64,000 nucleotides of DNA, taken from the NCBI RefSeq assembly GCF_004768545.1, contig NZ_CP038635.1:2232001-2296000 (forward strand). The letters run 5' to 3'. Positions 28,934-39,715 of the stretch are shown piece by piece (within the stretch, counting starts at the first letter, position 1; each line of letters begins with the position of its first letter). A model generated the notes under the pieces. That model worked only from the letters and a program-made list of their open reading frames with translations. It ran no database searches and had not been told where the DNA came from. This DNA is from Cupriavidus oxalaticus (GTDB taxonomy: Bacteria > Pseudomonadota > Gammaproteobacteria > Burkholderiales > Burkholderiaceae). The position numbers and the translations under genes are program-made.

Positions 28934-30277
28934 TCAATCCTTCGAGTCCGCGTACGGATTTTTGTTCGTACGGAATTCGATGCGCAGGGGGGTGCCCTTG
29001 AGCTTGAAGGCCGCACGGAAACGGTTTTCCAGATACCGCCGATAGGTCTCCGCAACCCCTGACAGCGCGTTGCCATGGATCACGATGATCGGCGGATTCG
29101 AGCCCCCCTGGTGCGCATAGCGCAGCTTGGGACGCGATGCGCCGACGCGCTTGGGCTGCTGGAATTCGACCGCTTCCTGCAGCACGCGCGTCAGCTGCGG
29201 CGTCGGCAGCTTGACCATGGCCGCGGCATAGGCGTCGTCGACGGAACGCATCAGCGCGCCGATGCCGGTGCGCTCGCGCGCCGACACAAAGTGGAAATTC
29301 GCGAAATTCAGGAATTGCAGCTTGCGCTCGAGGTCGTGCTTGATGCGGTCGCGGGTATGGCCGTCCAGCCCGTCCCATTTATTGACGCCGACCACCAGCG
29401 CGCGGCCGGATTCAACGATAAAGCCCGCGATATGCGCGTCCTGGTCGGAGATGTCCTGTTGCGCATCCAGCAGCAGGATCACGACGTTGGCATCGGCGAT
29501 CGATTGCAGCGTCTTGACCACTGAAAATTTTTCAATCGCCTCGAACACCTTGCCGCGCCGGCGCAGGCCCGCCGTGTCGATCAGCGTATAAGGCTTGCCG
29601 CCGCGTTCGAATTCCACGTAGATGGCGTCGCGGGTCGTGCCTGGCATGTCGAACGCGATCACGCGCTCCTCGCCGATCAGCGTATTGACCAGCGTGGACT
29701 TCCCCACATTGGGGCGCCCGACGATGGCGATCTTGACGCCCTTGCCGTCCACGGGCTCTTCGGCGGCCAGTTCCGGGCGCTCCTGCACCGCCAGCTCGAT
29801 CGCTTCGTCGACCAGCTCGCGCACGCCGTCGCCGTGGGCAGCGGAGATCGCGTACGGATCGCCCATGCCGAGCTCGTAGAAATCCGCGGCAACCGAGGTG
29901 TACTTCATGCCCTCGGCCTTGTTCACCGCCAGCATGATGCGCCGGCCGGTCTTGCGCAGGTAGTCGGCAATGGCGCGGTCCTGCGGCGCCAGGCCGAGGC
30001 GGCCGTCGACGATAAAGATCACCACGTCGGCCTCGACCACCGCCTGCTTGGTCTGCTTGGCCATCTCGGCGACGATGCCTTCCTTGACCACCGGCTCGAA
30101 GCCGCCGGTGTCGATGGCGATGAACGGACGCTCGCCGACGCGGCCCTCGCCATAGTGGCGGTCGCGCGTCAGGCCCGGCAGGTCGGCGACGAGGGCGTCG
30201 CGCGAGCGGGTCATGCGGTTGAATAGCGTCGACTTCCCCACATTGGGACGGCCGACAAGTGCGATAACTGGTTTCAT
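28934..30277 (-). CDS. der: Ribosome biogenesis GTPase Der (EngA)
   Basis: This 447-residue protein has two tandem GTPase domains, each starting with GRPNVGKST (residues about 8-16 and 185-193), with DTGGFE and [10 protein letters not shown] as G3 motifs, and a C-terminal KH-like domain. Der is essential for assembly of the 50S subunit. The ATG at 30277 begins [15 protein letters not shown], the family start. Gaps of about 220 bases separate it from bamB and hfq, so hfq may have its own promoter. Confidence 0.97.
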   Translation of the reverse strand: MKPVIALVGRPNVGKSTLFNRMTRSRDALVADLPGLTRDRHYGEGRVGERPFIAIDTGGFEPVVKEGIVAEMAKQTKQAVVEADVVIFIVDGRLGLAPQDRAIADYLRKTGRRIMLAVNKAEGMKYTSVAADFYELGMGDPYAISAAHGDGVRELVDEAIELAVQERPELAAEEPVDGKGVKIAIVGRPNVGKSTLVNTLIGEERVIAFDMPGTTRDAIYVEFERGGKPYTLIDTAGLRRRGKVFEAIEKFSVVKTLQSIADANVVILLLDAQQDISDQDAHIAGFIVESGRALVVGVNKWDGLDGHTRDRIKHDLERKLQFLNFANFHFVSARERTGIGALMRSVDDAYAAAMVKLPTPQLTRVLQEAVEFQQPKRVGASRPKLRYAHQGGSNPPIIVIHGNALSGVAETYRRYLENRFRAAFKLKGTPLRIEFRTNKNPYADSKD

Positions 30278-30500
30278 GCAATAAACGGAAACGGGGGCCG
30301 GCACCTGCCGCCCCCCGGTTACTCCGGAGTCAATGGATCCGACGGCACGCGCACCCGTGGGCGCCCTTGCCGCTTGTCCTGTCGGGGCGCGGCGCCGGTC
30401 AGCAACCCGCTGCGCAATTTGCCGCACGACCAGGGATCATGCTACCGGATTCGGCGCGCACCGTACCGACAGGTGTACGGCAGCGCGCACTGCTTGCTGG

Positions 30501-31676
30501 TCAGCCCGGCTGGAACCCGAAGACGTCGCCGTCGCGGGTCTGGATCACCAGCGTCTGCCCCGCCACCACCGGCGCGGCGGTGATGGCGCTGCCATCGGTC
30601 TTCATGCGGGCGACGACCTGGCCGTCCTCGCGCGACAGGAAGTGGACATAGCCTTCGAAGTCGCCCATCACCACCGAGCGGCCCAGTGCCAGCGGCGCAC
30701 CTAGGCGGCGGTTGCGCATCTGGTCGTTCTTCCAGCGCTCGGTGCCGTTCTGGCGGTCGAAGGCATGCACCACCGACTGCTCGTCGCTGGCATAGATGGC
30801 ATTGTCATCCTGCGCGGGGCCGCTCGGCGACGAGAAATCCTTGCCCCACTGTGGCTGGCCGCTGGCCAGCTCAAGGCAGGCCACGCGTCCCTGGAAGGTG
30901 GTGGCGCAGACCTGGCGGCCGCTGATCATCGGCTGGCCGGTGACATCGTTCAGGCGCTCGATCTCGGATACGCCCTTGGGATAGGAGATCGTGCTTTCCC
31001 AACGCAGCACGCCGTTGCCCGGCGTCAGCACGCCCAGCTTGCCGCCGGGAAAGCCCATCACGATGCCGTCACCGGCAAACACCATCCCCATCGCGGCACG
31101 CAGGTTCAGCGGCGTCTGCGAGCGCTGGTAGATCCAGCGGCGCTCGCCGGTCCCGGCGTCGAGGCCGAACACGCGCGTGTCGGTGGTGCGCACCACCACC
31201 AGGCCGTTGCCGACCAGCGGCGCGGACAGCACCTCGCCGTTGACCTGCTTCTTCCAGATCTGCTTGCCGCTGGCGTCGAAGGCGTAGATCGCGCCCTTCT
31301 CGCCGGCGACCGCGGTCACCGAGCCATCGCTGCCCGGGCCGGAGGTCAGGTCCAGGTCGGTCTTGGCCTTCCACAGCACGCGCCCGGAGGCGCCTTCCAG
31401 CGCCATCACGTTGCCGTTGTTGGACGACACATAGACATTGTTGCCCGCCGCGGCGGGCTGCATCGAATACGGGCCGCTCTTGCCCACATCGGCCTTCCAC
31501 GCCTGGCGCACGGTCAGCGTGGCCGAGACCGGCTTGAGTTCGGCGGGCGGGTGCTTGTTTTCCTTGCTGAACAGCGAGCAGCCGCCCAGCGCGGCCAGGC
31601 AGGCAGCCGCCACCAGCGCACGGGTCACGGCGCGGGCGCGCTGGCGGTGTACGGCACGGGAAAGCACTGACGTCAT
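30501..31676 (-). CDS. bamB: Outer membrane protein assembly lipoprotein BamB
   Basis: This 391-residue protein has a lipoprotein signal with lipobox LGGC (Cys near residue 33), then repeated PQQ-like beta-propeller blades ([37 protein letters not shown]). BamB supports BamA in folding outer-membrane proteins. The ATG at 31674-31676 has AGGACC upstream. It lies between yfgM and der, the usual order, which also links envelope assembly to this cluster. Confidence 0.95.
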   Translation of the reverse strand: MTSVLSRAVHRQRARAVTRALVAAACLAALGGCSLFSKENKHPPAELKPVSATLTVRQAWKADVGKSGPYSMQPAAAGNNVYVSSNNGNVMALEGASGRVLWKAKTDLDLTSGPGSDGSVTAVAGEKGAIYAFDASGKQIWKKQVNGEVLSAPLVGNGLVVVRTTDTRVFGLDAGTGERRWIYQRSQTPLNLRAAMGMVFAGDGIVMGFPGGKLGVLTPGNGVLRWESTISYPKGVSEIERLNDVTGQPMISGRQVCATTFQGRVACLELASGQPQWGKDFSSPSGPAQDDNAIYASDEQSVVHAFDRQNGTERWKNDQMRNRRLGAPLALGRSVVMGDFEGYVHFLSREDGQVVARMKTDGSAITAAPVVAGQTLVIQTRDGDVFGFQPG

Positions 31677-31726
31677 AAGGTTACGGTCCTGGTTTTGCGT
31701 GATGCTATAAAGCGCGCGCGGCCGCA

Positions 31727-32359
31727 TCAGGCCGCGCCCAGCGCATCGAGCTTGAACTGGATGATCTGGCGCGTGGCCGGCTCGGCCTCGCCCAGCTTGT
31801 CCAGCGCCTTGCGATAGGCGGCGCGCGCGTCGTCGCGCTTGTCCTGCGCGGCGAGCAGGTCGCCGCGGCGGTCGGCATACAGCGACATGAACGCTGCCGG
31901 CGGTTCGTCCTTCAGCAACGCCAGGCCTTTGTCATAAGCCTTTTCGTCGAGCAGCACGCCGGCCAGGCGCACCCGCGCCAGATGCGCGTATTCTTCGTCG
32001 CCGTGGTCGATGGCCCACTGCAGCTGGGTCTTGGCCGCGGCCAGGTCGCCCGCGTCATACAACACGCGGCCGGCGACCAGTGCGCTCATCTGGCCATAGG
32101 CGGTACGCCCGTACTTGTCCTCAAGGTCGGTTGCCGCACGCTTGATGCGTTCGACATCGCGTGCCTCGGCGGCCTTGAGCACCTGCTCGTACAGCACCGC
32201 GGCCTCGCCGGCCTGCTTGCGCTCCCAGTACTTCCAGCCGTTCCAGCCGGCAAACGCCAGCAGCGCGGCGATGACCACCCAGGTCAGCGCATTGCCGTAC
32301 TGGCGCCACCAGGCCTTCAGATTCTCAAGCTGTTCCTGTTCTTCTAGATCGTAAGCCAT
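31727..32359 (-). CDS. yfgM: YfgM-family tetratricopeptide membrane protein
   Basis: This 210-residue protein has a cytoplasmic start ([18 protein letters not shown]), one membrane segment ([19 protein letters not shown], about 24-42) and periplasmic TPR repeats. The family partners the SecYEG translocon and periplasmic chaperones. It sits between hisS and bamB as in many proteobacteria. Confidence 0.92.
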   Translation of the reverse strand: MAYDLEEQEQLENLKAWWRQYGNALTWVVIAALLAFAGWNGWKYWERKQAGEAAVLYEQVLKAAEARDVERIKRAATDLEDKYGRTAYGQMSALVAGRVLYDAGDLAAAKTQLQWAIDHGDEEYAHLARVRLAGVLLDEKAYDKGLALLKDEPPAAFMSLYADRRGDLLAAQDKRDDARAAYRKALDKLGEAEPATRQIIQFKLDALGAA

Positions 32360-32422
32360 GTCGAGGCAATCACCTGCGTTGGTTGGATACGGGCGTCTTG
32401 GATGACGGTGCGGCGGGCGCGC

Positions 32423-33817
32423 TTATTCGCTGGCGCCGACCATGGCGTCGATCAGGTAGTCGACCAGGCCCTCGGCCTGCACGGTGGCCTGTTGCCCACC
32501 GCCTTCGGCCTGATCGCGCTGGCGAAGTTCCTTGACCTGGACCACGCCAGCGGCCACTTCGTCGTCGCCAATGATAACGGCATAGGCCGCGCCGCTTGCG
32601 TCGGCGCGCTTCATCTGCGACTTAAAGCTGCCGCCCTTGCCGTCGGGGCTGGCGTGGAGCACCACGTCCAGGCCGGCGTCGCGCAGCCGCTCGGCCGCGA
32701 CCATCGCCTGCTGCGCGGCGGCTTCGCCCTGGTGCACGAGGTAGACATCGCAACCCGCGGCGTCGGGCACCACGCCCTCTTCGCGGATCAGCTCGATGAT
32801 GCGCTCGACGCCCATGGCCCAGCCGCAAGCCGGTGCCGGCTTGCCGCCCATCTGCGCGATCAGCGGGTCATAGCGGCCGCCGCCGGCGATGGTGCCCTGC
32901 GCGCCGAGCTTGTCGGTGATCCACTCGAACACCGTCAGGTTGTAGTAGTCCAGCCCGCGCACCAGGCGCGGATTGATCTTGAAGGGGATGTTGTTGGCCT
33001 TGAGCAGGCGCTGCACGCCCTCGAAGTGAGCCAGCGACTCTTCGCCCAGGAAGTCGATCAGCTTGGGCGCATTGGCGGCCATTTCCTGCAGCGCCGGATT
33101 CTTGGTATCCAGCACGCGCAGCGGGTTGGTGTACAGGCGGCGCTTGCTGTCATCGTCCAGGATGTCCTGGAAGCCCTCCAGGTACTTGATCAGCTCCTCG
33201 CGGTGGGCGGCACGCTCATTGGCCTGCCCCAGCGAATTGATCTCCAGGCGCACGCCGACCAGGCCCAGGTCGTCCCACAGGCGCTGGCACATCAGGATGA
33301 TCTCGGCGTCGACGTCCGGACCGGCAAAGCCCAGCGCCTCGGCGCCCAGCTGGTGGAACTGGCGATAGCGGCCGCGCTGCGGGCGCTCGTGGCGGAACAT
33401 CGGGCCGGTGTACCACAGGCGCTTGGGGCCGTCGTACAGAAGGTTGTGCTCGATGGTCGCGCGCACGGCGGCGGCGGTCCCTTCGGGACGCAACGTCAGC
33501 TGCTCGCCGTTGAGCGCATCGGTGAAGGAGTACATCTCCTTCTCGACGATGTCGGTCACCTCGCCGATGCCGCGCACGAACAGCTGCGTGTGCTCGACGA
33601 TCGGCGTGCGCAGCTGCTGGTAGCCGTAGGCGCGCAACATGGCGCGGGCGGCATTCTCGAAATGCTCCCACAGCGGCGCGTCGGCCGGAAGCATGTCGTT
33701 CATGCCCTTCACGCCCTGCAGCGCCTTGGCGGGCTTCACCTTCTGCTCGGCTTTCAGTTCAGCCTTCGGTTCAGTCTTGGCAGCGCCGGCGGCGGCTGCG
33801 TTGTCGGATTGCGTCAT
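32423..33817 (-). CDS. hisS: Histidyl-tRNA synthetase
   Basis: This 464-residue class II synthetase charges tRNA-His. Motif 1 lies near GMNDMLP, motif 2 in [17 protein letters not shown], the histidine-A motif is LVRGLDYYN, and motif 3 is [10 protein letters not shown] 35-residue Ala/Lys/Glu-rich extension precedes the usual MxxQxxxGMND start and looks disordered. It is followed by yfgM at a 63-base gap and preceded by ispG at 38. Confidence 0.97.
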   Translation of the reverse strand: MTQSDNAAAAGAAKTEPKAELKAEQKVKPAKALQGVKGMNDMLPADAPLWEHFENAARAMLRAYGYQQLRTPIVEHTQLFVRGIGEVTDIVEKEMYSFTDALNGEQLTLRPEGTAAAVRATIEHNLLYDGPKRLWYTGPMFRHERPQRGRYRQFHQLGAEALGFAGPDVDAEIILMCQRLWDDLGLVGVRLEINSLGQANERAAHREELIKYLEGFQDILDDDSKRRLYTNPLRVLDTKNPALQEMAANAPKLIDFLGEESLAHFEGVQRLLKANNIPFKINPRLVRGLDYYNLTVFEWITDKLGAQGTIAGGGRYDPLIAQMGGKPAPACGWAMGVERIIELIREEGVVPDAAGCDVYLVHQGEAAAQQAMVAAERLRDAGLDVVLHASPDGKGGSFKSQMKRADASGAAYAVIIGDDEVAAGVVQVKELRQRDQAEGGGQQATVQAEGLVDYLIDAMVGASE

Positions 33818-33855
33818 TCTGTTCTTGTCAGCTTCTGGGGCCTGGCCGGTGCGGC

Positions 33856-35148
33856 TCAGGCTGCCACTTCTTTATCGGCCCGTGCAGCACCCGGGCCGTA
33901 ATGCGTGCGAACGTACTCGTCGACGATCGCCTGAAATTCCTCGGCAATGCGCTCGCCGCGCAGCGTCTTTACCTTGACGCCGTCGACGAACACCGGCGCC
34001 GCGGGCGACTCGCCCGAGCCCGGCAGCGAAATGCCGATATTGGCGTGCTTGCTCTCGCCCGGGCCGTTGACGATGCAGCCCATCACGGCCACATCCATTT
34101 CCTCGACGCCCGGATAGGCGGTTTTCCAATGCGGCATCTGCTCGCGCAGGTACGTCTGGATGCTTGCCGCGAGCTCCTGGAACACCGTGCTGGTGGTGCG
34201 GCCACATCCCGGGCATGCAATCACCATCGGGGTGAAGTTGCGCAGGCCCATGGTCTGCAGGATTTCCTGCCCCACATACACTTCCTTCTCGCGCGGCGCG
34301 CCGGGTTCCGGCGTCAGCGAGATGCGGACCGTGTCGCCGATGCCTTCCTGCAGCAGCACCGACAGCGCCGCCGTGGAGGCGACGATGCCCTTGCTGCCCA
34401 TGCCGGCCTCGGTCAGGCCCAGGTGCAGCGCATAGTCGCAGCGGCGCGCCAGTTCGCGGTAGACCGCGATCAGCTCCTGCACCTGCGATACCTTGCACGA
34501 CAGGATGATCTGGCTGCCCGGCAGGCCGATCTCTTCAGCCTTTTTCGCCGAATCGATCGCCGAGGTGATCAGCGCCTCGATCATCACGCTCTGCGCCGGC
34601 CAAGGCTCGGCGCGCGACGCGTTCTCGTCCATGATGCGCGCCAGCAGGTCCTGGTCCAGGCTGCCCCAGTTCACGCCAATGCGCACCGGCTTGTTGTAGC
34701 GGCACGCCATCTCGATCATCTGCGCGAACTGCGTGTCGCGCTTGGCGCCCTGCCCCACGTTGCCCGGGTTGATGCGGTACTTGGACAGCGCCTCGGCGCA
34801 GGCCGGATAGTCCTGCAGCAGCTTGTGGCCGTTGTAGTGGAAGTCGCCCACCAGCGGCACGTCGACGCCCATGCGGTCGAGCTGCTCACGGATCGACGGC
34901 ACCGCGGCGGCGGCCTCGGGCGTGTTCACCGTGATGCGCACGATTTCCGAACCCGCGCGCGCCAGGTCCTTCACCTGGATCGCCGTGCCGATGGCGTCGA
35001 CCGTGTCCGTGTTGGTCATCGACTGCACGCGCACCGGCGCATCGCCGCCGATGGTCACCACGTTATCGCCCCACACGACGCGCGCCTGGCGCGTCTGGCG
35101 GCGCGGCAGCGAGCCGGGCAGGACCGGGAGACAGAGCTGTTGGTTCAT
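33856..35148 (-). CDS. ispG: 4-hydroxy-3-methylbut-2-en-1-yl diphosphate synthase (IspG/GcpE)
   Basis: This 430-residue iron-sulfur enzyme makes HMBPP, the penultimate step of the non-mevalonate isoprenoid route. The N-terminal barrel contains [11 protein letters not shown] and GDFHYNGH. The C-terminal part has the 4Fe-4S cysteines in CPGCGR and CIVNGPGE. The start at 35146-35148 has AAGGTGG upstream. It sits between rodZ and hisS, as in other betaproteobacteria. Confidence 0.97.
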   Translation of the reverse strand: MNQQLCLPVLPGSLPRRQTRQARVVWGDNVVTIGGDAPVRVQSMTNTDTVDAIGTAIQVKDLARAGSEIVRITVNTPEAAAAVPSIREQLDRMGVDVPLVGDFHYNGHKLLQDYPACAEALSKYRINPGNVGQGAKRDTQFAQMIEMACRYNKPVRIGVNWGSLDQDLLARIMDENASRAEPWPAQSVMIEALITSAIDSAKKAEEIGLPGSQIILSCKVSQVQELIAVYRELARRCDYALHLGLTEAGMGSKGIVASTAALSVLLQEGIGDTVRISLTPEPGAPREKEVYVGQEILQTMGLRNFTPMVIACPGCGRTTSTVFQELAASIQTYLREQMPHWKTAYPGVEEMDVAVMGCIVNGPGESKHANIGISLPGSGESPAAPVFVDGVKVKTLRGERIAEEFQAIVDEYVRTHYGPGAARADKEVAA

Positions 35149-35200
35149 AGCATTACCACCTTGCAAAGACGCACTGCGCCGCACCTTTCGCCGGCCCGGA

Positions 35201-36193
35201 TCAGGGCAGCGTCAGGCGCGCCACGTTGTTGCGGTTGGCTGCCTTCAGGTCGACCGGCTCGCCGTTGCGCGTCATCGACTCGACACCCTTGACGTTGCCG
35301 ATCACCACCTTGTACGGGGCCTTGCCGCCGCCGGCCACGGCCTGGCCGGCCTTGGCCGTGCCGCCCAGCACGATCTTGCCGCTGCTGTCGCGGACTTCAT
35401 ACCAGGTGTCGGCGGCGAAGCGGATCTGCAGTTCGCCGGCGCCCGCAGGCGCTGCGGGCACCGGCGCGGGCGTTGCTGCGGCCGGCGCAACAATGGGCGC
35501 AACAACTGGCACGGCAGCCACGGCCGATGCCGGCGCGGCAGTCGCGACCGCGGCGCTGACCGGCGTGGTTTCGGCCGAGGGCGCCGGCGAGTCGGCGGCG
35601 GCCATTACCGGCGGCAGCGCTGCGGTCACCGTGCCGGGCTCGGTCGGTTGCGCGGCGGCATGTTCTTCCGTCACGGCAGTCTCGGTCGCGCTGCTGCGGG
35701 TCTCGATCCACTGGCGGATATGGTCCAGGCCGAACCAGCCACCGGCGGCCAGCACCACCGCCACCAGCGCCAGCCAGACCCAGCGGCCGCCAGCTCCGCC
35801 GCTGCGGAAGCGCTTGCGGTCGTCGAACGCCGCATTGAGGCTGCCCTCGCGCTGGCGCGCGATTTCGTTGACCGGTGCCACCGGAGGCTGGAAGCGCGCC
35901 AGCAGCGCGTCGATATCGACATGCAGCATGCGCGCGTAGGCCCGCATCACGCCCTTGGCGAAAGTGACGTCGGGCAGCGACTGCAGGTCGCCGGCTTCGA
36001 TCGCGCGCAGCTTTGGCGCCGCCACTTTCAGGCGTGCGCTGACATCTTCCACCGACAGCCGCTGCGCTTCGCGCTCGCGCGCCAGTGCCGCGCCAATCTC
36101 GCGCGCTGCGGCTTCGCGTTCTCCTTCGTGCGCGCCACCGCCGACGTATTGCGTCGGTACGGCCTGGCCTGCGGCGCGGTCGTGCTCACTCAT
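35201..36193 (-). CDS. rodZ: Cytoskeletal shape protein RodZ
   Basis: This 330-residue protein has a cytoplasmic helix-turn-helix (about residues 30-95, [23 protein letters not shown]) that binds MreB in the family, one membrane helix ([19 protein letters not shown], near 137-155), an Ala/Pro/Val-rich periplasmic linker, and a C-terminal DUF4115 domain. It overlaps the pilF stop by 8 bases. It helps set rod shape. Confidence 0.93.
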   Translation of the reverse strand: MSEHDRAAGQAVPTQYVGGGAHEGEREAAAREIGAALAREREAQRLSVEDVSARLKVAAPKLRAIEAGDLQSLPDVTFAKGVMRAYARMLHVDIDALLARFQPPVAPVNEIARQREGSLNAAFDDRKRFRSGGAGGRWVWLALVAVVLAAGGWFGLDHIRQWIETRSSATETAVTEEHAAAQPTEPGTVTAALPPVMAAADSPAPSAETTPVSAAVATAAPASAVAAVPVVAPIVAPAAATPAPVPAAPAGAGELQIRFAADTWYEVRDSSGKIVLGGTAKAGQAVAGGGKAPYKVVIGNVKGVESMTRNGEPVDLKAANRNNVARLTLP

Positions 36194-36965
36194 CCCATGC
36201 TCCTTGTTCGTATGCGGTCAACTCACGCGAATCGGGGAAGCGGCTGCGCAGCTGCGCGACCAGCGCATCCTGCGTGCGGCCATCGCCCTGGCGGTGTGCA
36301 ATGCGCGCTCCCAGCCAGAGGGATTGCGCACTGGCAAATTGGCTGCTGTTGACGCGCTGGGCATACTGCCGGGCCTGCGCGAAATCGCCGCGCCGGTAGT
36401 AGACCAGCGCCAGATTGGTGTTTGCCACCGGATTGTTGCGGTCGTAGCCTAGTGCGGCCTTCAGATTCTTTTCCGCCTCGGCGCTGTTGCCGCGACGCAG
36501 CTCGCACGCACCCAGGCTGATCAGCGGTTTCACCGGACCACCGGCCGACGGCGCCGACACGGCGCGCTGCAGCATCGGCACGGCCTCGCCATAGCGGCCC
36601 GACTGGCACAGGAACCAGCCATAGTTGTTGAGCAGGTCGCCGTCGTTGCCGCGCATCGATACCGCGGTGCGGAAGCTGTCGTCGGCCAGCGCCTGCTCGT
36701 TCATATTCATGTAGATCAGCGCGCGCACATGGTAGGCATCCGCGAGCGACGGATCGATGGCGATCGCCTGCTTGATCTCGTCAAGCGCGACCGCATTCTG
36801 GCCGGCTTCGAGATAGTTGGTGGCCAGCTGCAGCCGGATGCCGGCGCGGCGCCTTGCATCGGTCTGGTCGGAAGCGGTCTGGAGATCCTGAGCCGGCGAG
36901 TGCGGCAGCTGGCAGCCGGACAACATCAGCAGCCCGAACAGGGCCGCAGCGATCAGACGGATCAT
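36186..36965 (-). CDS. pilF: Type IV pilus biogenesis lipoprotein PilF/PilW
   Basis: This 259-residue protein has a lipoprotein signal ([10 protein letters not shown], Cys near 17) and TPR repeats ([25 protein letters not shown], and further copies). In the family it helps the PilQ secretin assemble in the outer membrane. Its ATG overlaps the rlmN stop (ATGA), so translation is coupled. The same frame stays open into rlmN because of indels there; that extension is not part of the protein. Confidence 0.9.
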   Translation of the reverse strand: MIRLIAAALFGLLMLSGCQLPHSPAQDLQTASDQTDARRRAGIRLQLATNYLEAGQNAVALDEIKQAIAIDPSLADAYHVRALIYMNMNEQALADDSFRTAVSMRGNDGDLLNNYGWFLCQSGRYGEAVPMLQRAVSAPSAGGPVKPLISLGACELRRGNSAEAEKNLKAALGYDRNNPVANTNLALVYYRRGDFAQARQYAQRVNSSQFASAQSLWLGARIAHRQGDGRTQDALVAQLRSRFPDSRELTAYEQGAWDE

Positions 36966-38111
36966 GCAGGGCGAGCCTCCCGAGGCTGGCCGGCGCTGTT
37001 GACCGGCACCAGTGGCGTGATCTTGCCGAACTTGCCGCGCTCGGCCAGGCGGGTACGGTCCTTCACTTCCCCGGCCAGCTGTCCGCAGGCGGCGTCGATA
37101 TCGTCGCCGCGCGTCTTGCGGATGGTGGTCACGATGCCCGCGTCCATCAGCACCTGCGCGAAGCGCCGGATCTGCTCGTTGTTGGAACGCTTCAGGCCCG
37201 ATTCGGGGAACGGGTTGAACGGGATCAGGTTGAACTTGCACGGCACGTCGGCGACAAGCTTCAGCAGTTCCCGCGCATGCTCGACGCCATCGTTGACGCC
37301 GTCCAGCATGCAGTATTCGAAAGTAATGAAATCGCGCGGCGCGAATTCCAGGTAGCGGCGGCATGCCGCCACCAGTTCGGCCAGCGGGTATTTCTTGTTC
37401 AGCGGCACCAGCACGTCGCGCAAGGCGTCGTTGGACGCGTGCAGCGACACGGCGAGCGCCACCGGCAGGTCCTTGGACAGCCGGTCCATCATCGGCACCA
37501 CGCCGGAAGTGGACAGGGTCACGCGGCGGCGCGACAGGCCGTAGGCGTTGTCGTCCAGCATCAGCCGCATGGCCGGCACCACGGCATCGTAGTTCAGCAG
37601 CGGCTCGCCCATGCCCATCATCAACCACGTTGGAGATGACGCGGTCGTCCTTGGGGCCTCGGCACAGCTGCTCGCGCATGGCAACTCCGCCATCCACAGC
37701 TGGCCAATGATTTCGCCGTGGTCAGGTTGCGCGAAAAGCCTGCTTGCCGGTCGAGCAGAAGCGGCAGTGACGCGCAGCCCGCCTGCGAGGAGACGCACAG
37801 CGTGCCGCGCGTTTCTCGGGGATGTACACCGTTTCCACCGCATTGCCCTCACCGACGTCGAGCAGCCACTTGCGCGTGCCGTCGGCCGACAGGTTGTCGG
37901 TGATGGCGGCAGGCGCGCGGATCTCGGCCCGGGTCGAGAGCTTTTCGCGCAGCGACTTGGCGAGATCCGACATGGCGTCGAAACGGCTGGCACCGTAGTG
38001 GTGGATCCAGCGTTGCAGTTGCCGCGCACGGAACGGCTTCTCGCCGAGCTCGCCGCAATAGGCGGTGAGCGCGTCCGCGTCGAGGTCGAGCAGGTTGACG
38101 AGATCGTTCAT
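36962..38111 (-). pseudogene. rlmN: rlmN, 23S rRNA/tRNA adenine-C2 methyltransferase, frame-broken
   Basis: The start ([22 protein letters not shown]) and the whole C-terminal half ([18 protein letters not shown] onward) are intact RlmN. Between about 37,615 and 37,820 the reading frame shifts repeatedly. Compared with the expected protein, single bases appear missing near 37815, 37767, 37770, 37740, 37716 and 37683, and one extra A sits near 37623. The affected stretch contains the radical-SAM CxxxCxxC motif. Restoring the net five bases gives one 384-residue frame, a normal RlmN length. Losses fall mostly in short runs (GG, GGG, TTT), suggesting sequencing error rather than true decay. RlmN methylates A2503 of 23S rRNA and A37 of tRNA. 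Confidence 0.9.
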
Positions 38112-38147
38112 GACGGCAAACTCGGCTTCAGTTCAGTCAGCAGCCAA

Positions 38148-38573
38148 TTAGCGGCTGTAGACGTTCATGCCCGGGAAGAAGAAGGAAACTTCCACGGCAG
38201 CGGTTTCGGCGGCGTCCGAGCCGTGCACGGCGTTGGCGTCGATGCTGTCGGCGAAGTCGGCGCGGATGGTGCCCTTCTCGGCCTTCTTCGGGTCGGTGGC
38301 GCCCATCAGGTCACGGTTCTTGGCGATGGCGTTTTCGCCTTCCAGGGCCTGGATCATGACCGGGCCGGAAACCATGAAGTCGACCAGATCCTTGAAGAAC
38401 GGACGCTCCTTGTGCACAGCATAGAACTGCTCGGCTTCACCGCGCGACAGGTGCACCATCTTGGCAGCAACGATCTTCAGGCCGGCGGCCTCGAAACGGG
38501 CGTAGATCTGGCCGATGACGTTCTTGGCCACGGCATCCGGCTTGATAATCGACAGGGTGCGTTCGATCGCCAT
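38148..38573 (-). CDS. ndk: Nucleoside diphosphate kinase
   Basis: This 141-residue enzyme passes phosphate between nucleoside di- and triphosphates. The catalytic His117 is in NAVHGSD, and the nucleotide-binding IIKPDA lies near residue 9. It begins the long minus-strand gene run, followed by rlmN after 36 bases. Confidence 0.98.
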   Translation of the reverse strand: MAIERTLSIIKPDAVAKNVIGQIYARFEAAGLKIVAAKMVHLSRGEAEQFYAVHKERPFFKDLVDFMVSGPVMIQALEGENAIAKNRDLMGATDPKKAEKGTIRADFADSIDANAVHGSDAAETAAVEVSFFFPGMNVYSR

Positions 38574-38945
38574 GAAAAACTCCGAAAAATGAAGGGGTTA
38601 CAAATGGATTAAACGTGCAATTCTAGCACGAAGACGATGACCCTTTCGAGGGTCTGGGCCGCTCTGGCGCGGGTGTCACCGGTCAAAAGCCACATCCTGG
38701 CCGCAAGTAGCACTGGCTGCACATTACATCCTCGTCATGTCTGGAACGTGGCGCCCCGGCGTCCGTCAAACGAAGGCAGCGCGGAACAGGCCGAAACAGG
38801 GGCGCGGGTGCCTGCGGGATTACCCCGCCCTTGCAATTCGGCCAACCAGATGCCACATTGACGATGGTTCCGTCCGCGGTCGATCCGAAAATTCTCTTTA
38901 TTTCGGACAGGCCCGGCGCCTCACCGTTTCGAGACAGGAGTCACC
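38574..38945. other. Divergent intergenic region between ndk and the BI-1 family gene
   Basis: This 372-base region carries no credible gene. It should hold promoters for both sides. A small hairpin (TCCGAAA, 10-base loop, TTTCGGA) lies at 38884-38907, about 40 bases before the BI-1 gene. No clear -35/-10 pair was identified. Confidence 0.6.
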
Positions 38946-39650
38946 ATGGATAACAAGCTGAATACCTACGGTTTCGGCAACAGTGCGTCGACCGTCACTG
39001 ACGTCGTCGTTCGCAACCGGGTCTTGCGCAACACTTACTGGCTGCTGGCCCTTTCGATGATCCCCACCGTGCTGGGTGCATGGGTCGGCGTGGCCACCGG
39101 CTTCAGCTTCATGGCGGGCAGCCCCGGCCTGTCGCTAATCCTGTTCCTGGCCATCGCGTTCGGGTTCTTCTTCGCCATCGAGAAAACCAAGAACAGCAGC
39201 ATGGGCGTGGTGCTGTTGCTGGCATTCACGTTCTTCATGGGACTGATGCTGTCGCGCCTGATCAGCGCAACGCTGGCGTTTTCCAACGGACCGGCGCTGA
39301 TCATGTACGCCTTTGGCGGCACGGCGGCAGTGTTCGGCGCGATGGCGACCATCGCCACCGTCAGCAAGCGCGATTTTTCCGGCCTGGGCAAGTTCCTGTT
39401 CGTCGGCCTGATCCTGCTGATCCTGGCCAGCGTTGCCAATATCTGGCTGCAGCTGCCGTCGCTGATGATCACGGTGTCGGTGATCGCGATCGGTATCTTC
39501 TCGGCTTACATCCTGTTCGATGTACAGCGCGTGGTGAACGGCGGCGAGACCAACTACATCACCGCCACGCTGGCGATCTACCTCGACGTGTACAACGTCT
39601 TCGCCAACCTGCTGGCGCTGCTGGGCATCTTCGGCGGCAGCCGGGAATGA
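38946..39650 (+). CDS. BAX inhibitor-1 / YccA family membrane protein
   Basis: This 234-residue protein has about seven hydrophobic segments and the closing aspartate-bearing region of the family (SAYILFDVQRVVNGGETNYITATLAIYLDVYNVF). E. coli YccA, a member, inhibits FtsH; calcium-leak activity is known for other members. That hflK/hflC lie in the same region is suggestive but not proof of a link. AGGAG lies 6 bases before the ATG. A terminator follows. Confidence 0.92.
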   Translation: MDNKLNTYGFGNSASTVTDVVVRNRVLRNTYWLLALSMIPTVLGAWVGVATGFSFMAGSPGLSLILFLAIAFGFFFAIEKTKNSSMGVVLLLAFTFFMGLMLSRLISATLAFSNGPALIMYAFGGTAAVFGAMATIATVSKRDFSGLGKFLFVGLILLILASVANIWLQLPSLMITVSVIAIGIFSAYILFDVQRVVNGGETNYITATLAIYLDVYNVFANLLALLGIFGGSRE

Positions 39651-39670
39651 CGGCAAACGCCGCGGCATGA

Positions 39671-39700
39671 AAAAAGCCGGCCAAGGCCGGCTTTTTCTTT
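39671..39700. terminator. Bidirectional terminator between the BI-1 gene and rlmD
   Basis: AAAAAGCCGGCC and GGCCGGCTTTTT form a 12-bp perfect stem with a 2-base loop, with further T on the right. It serves the convergent genes on both sides. Confidence 0.9.
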
Positions 39701-39715
39701 TGGCGCACGGCGCGG

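Noticed and set aside
36962-37697. Upstream extension of the pilF frame into rlmN
   Set aside because: The extra codons include part of the RlmN sequence (a piece reading [19 protein letters not shown]) joined by the indels, so it is an artefact. PilF starts at 36965.
38637-38861. Short + strand open frame in the ndk/BI-1 gap
   Set aside because: It has no ribosome-binding site, no recognisable sequence and shadow-like composition.
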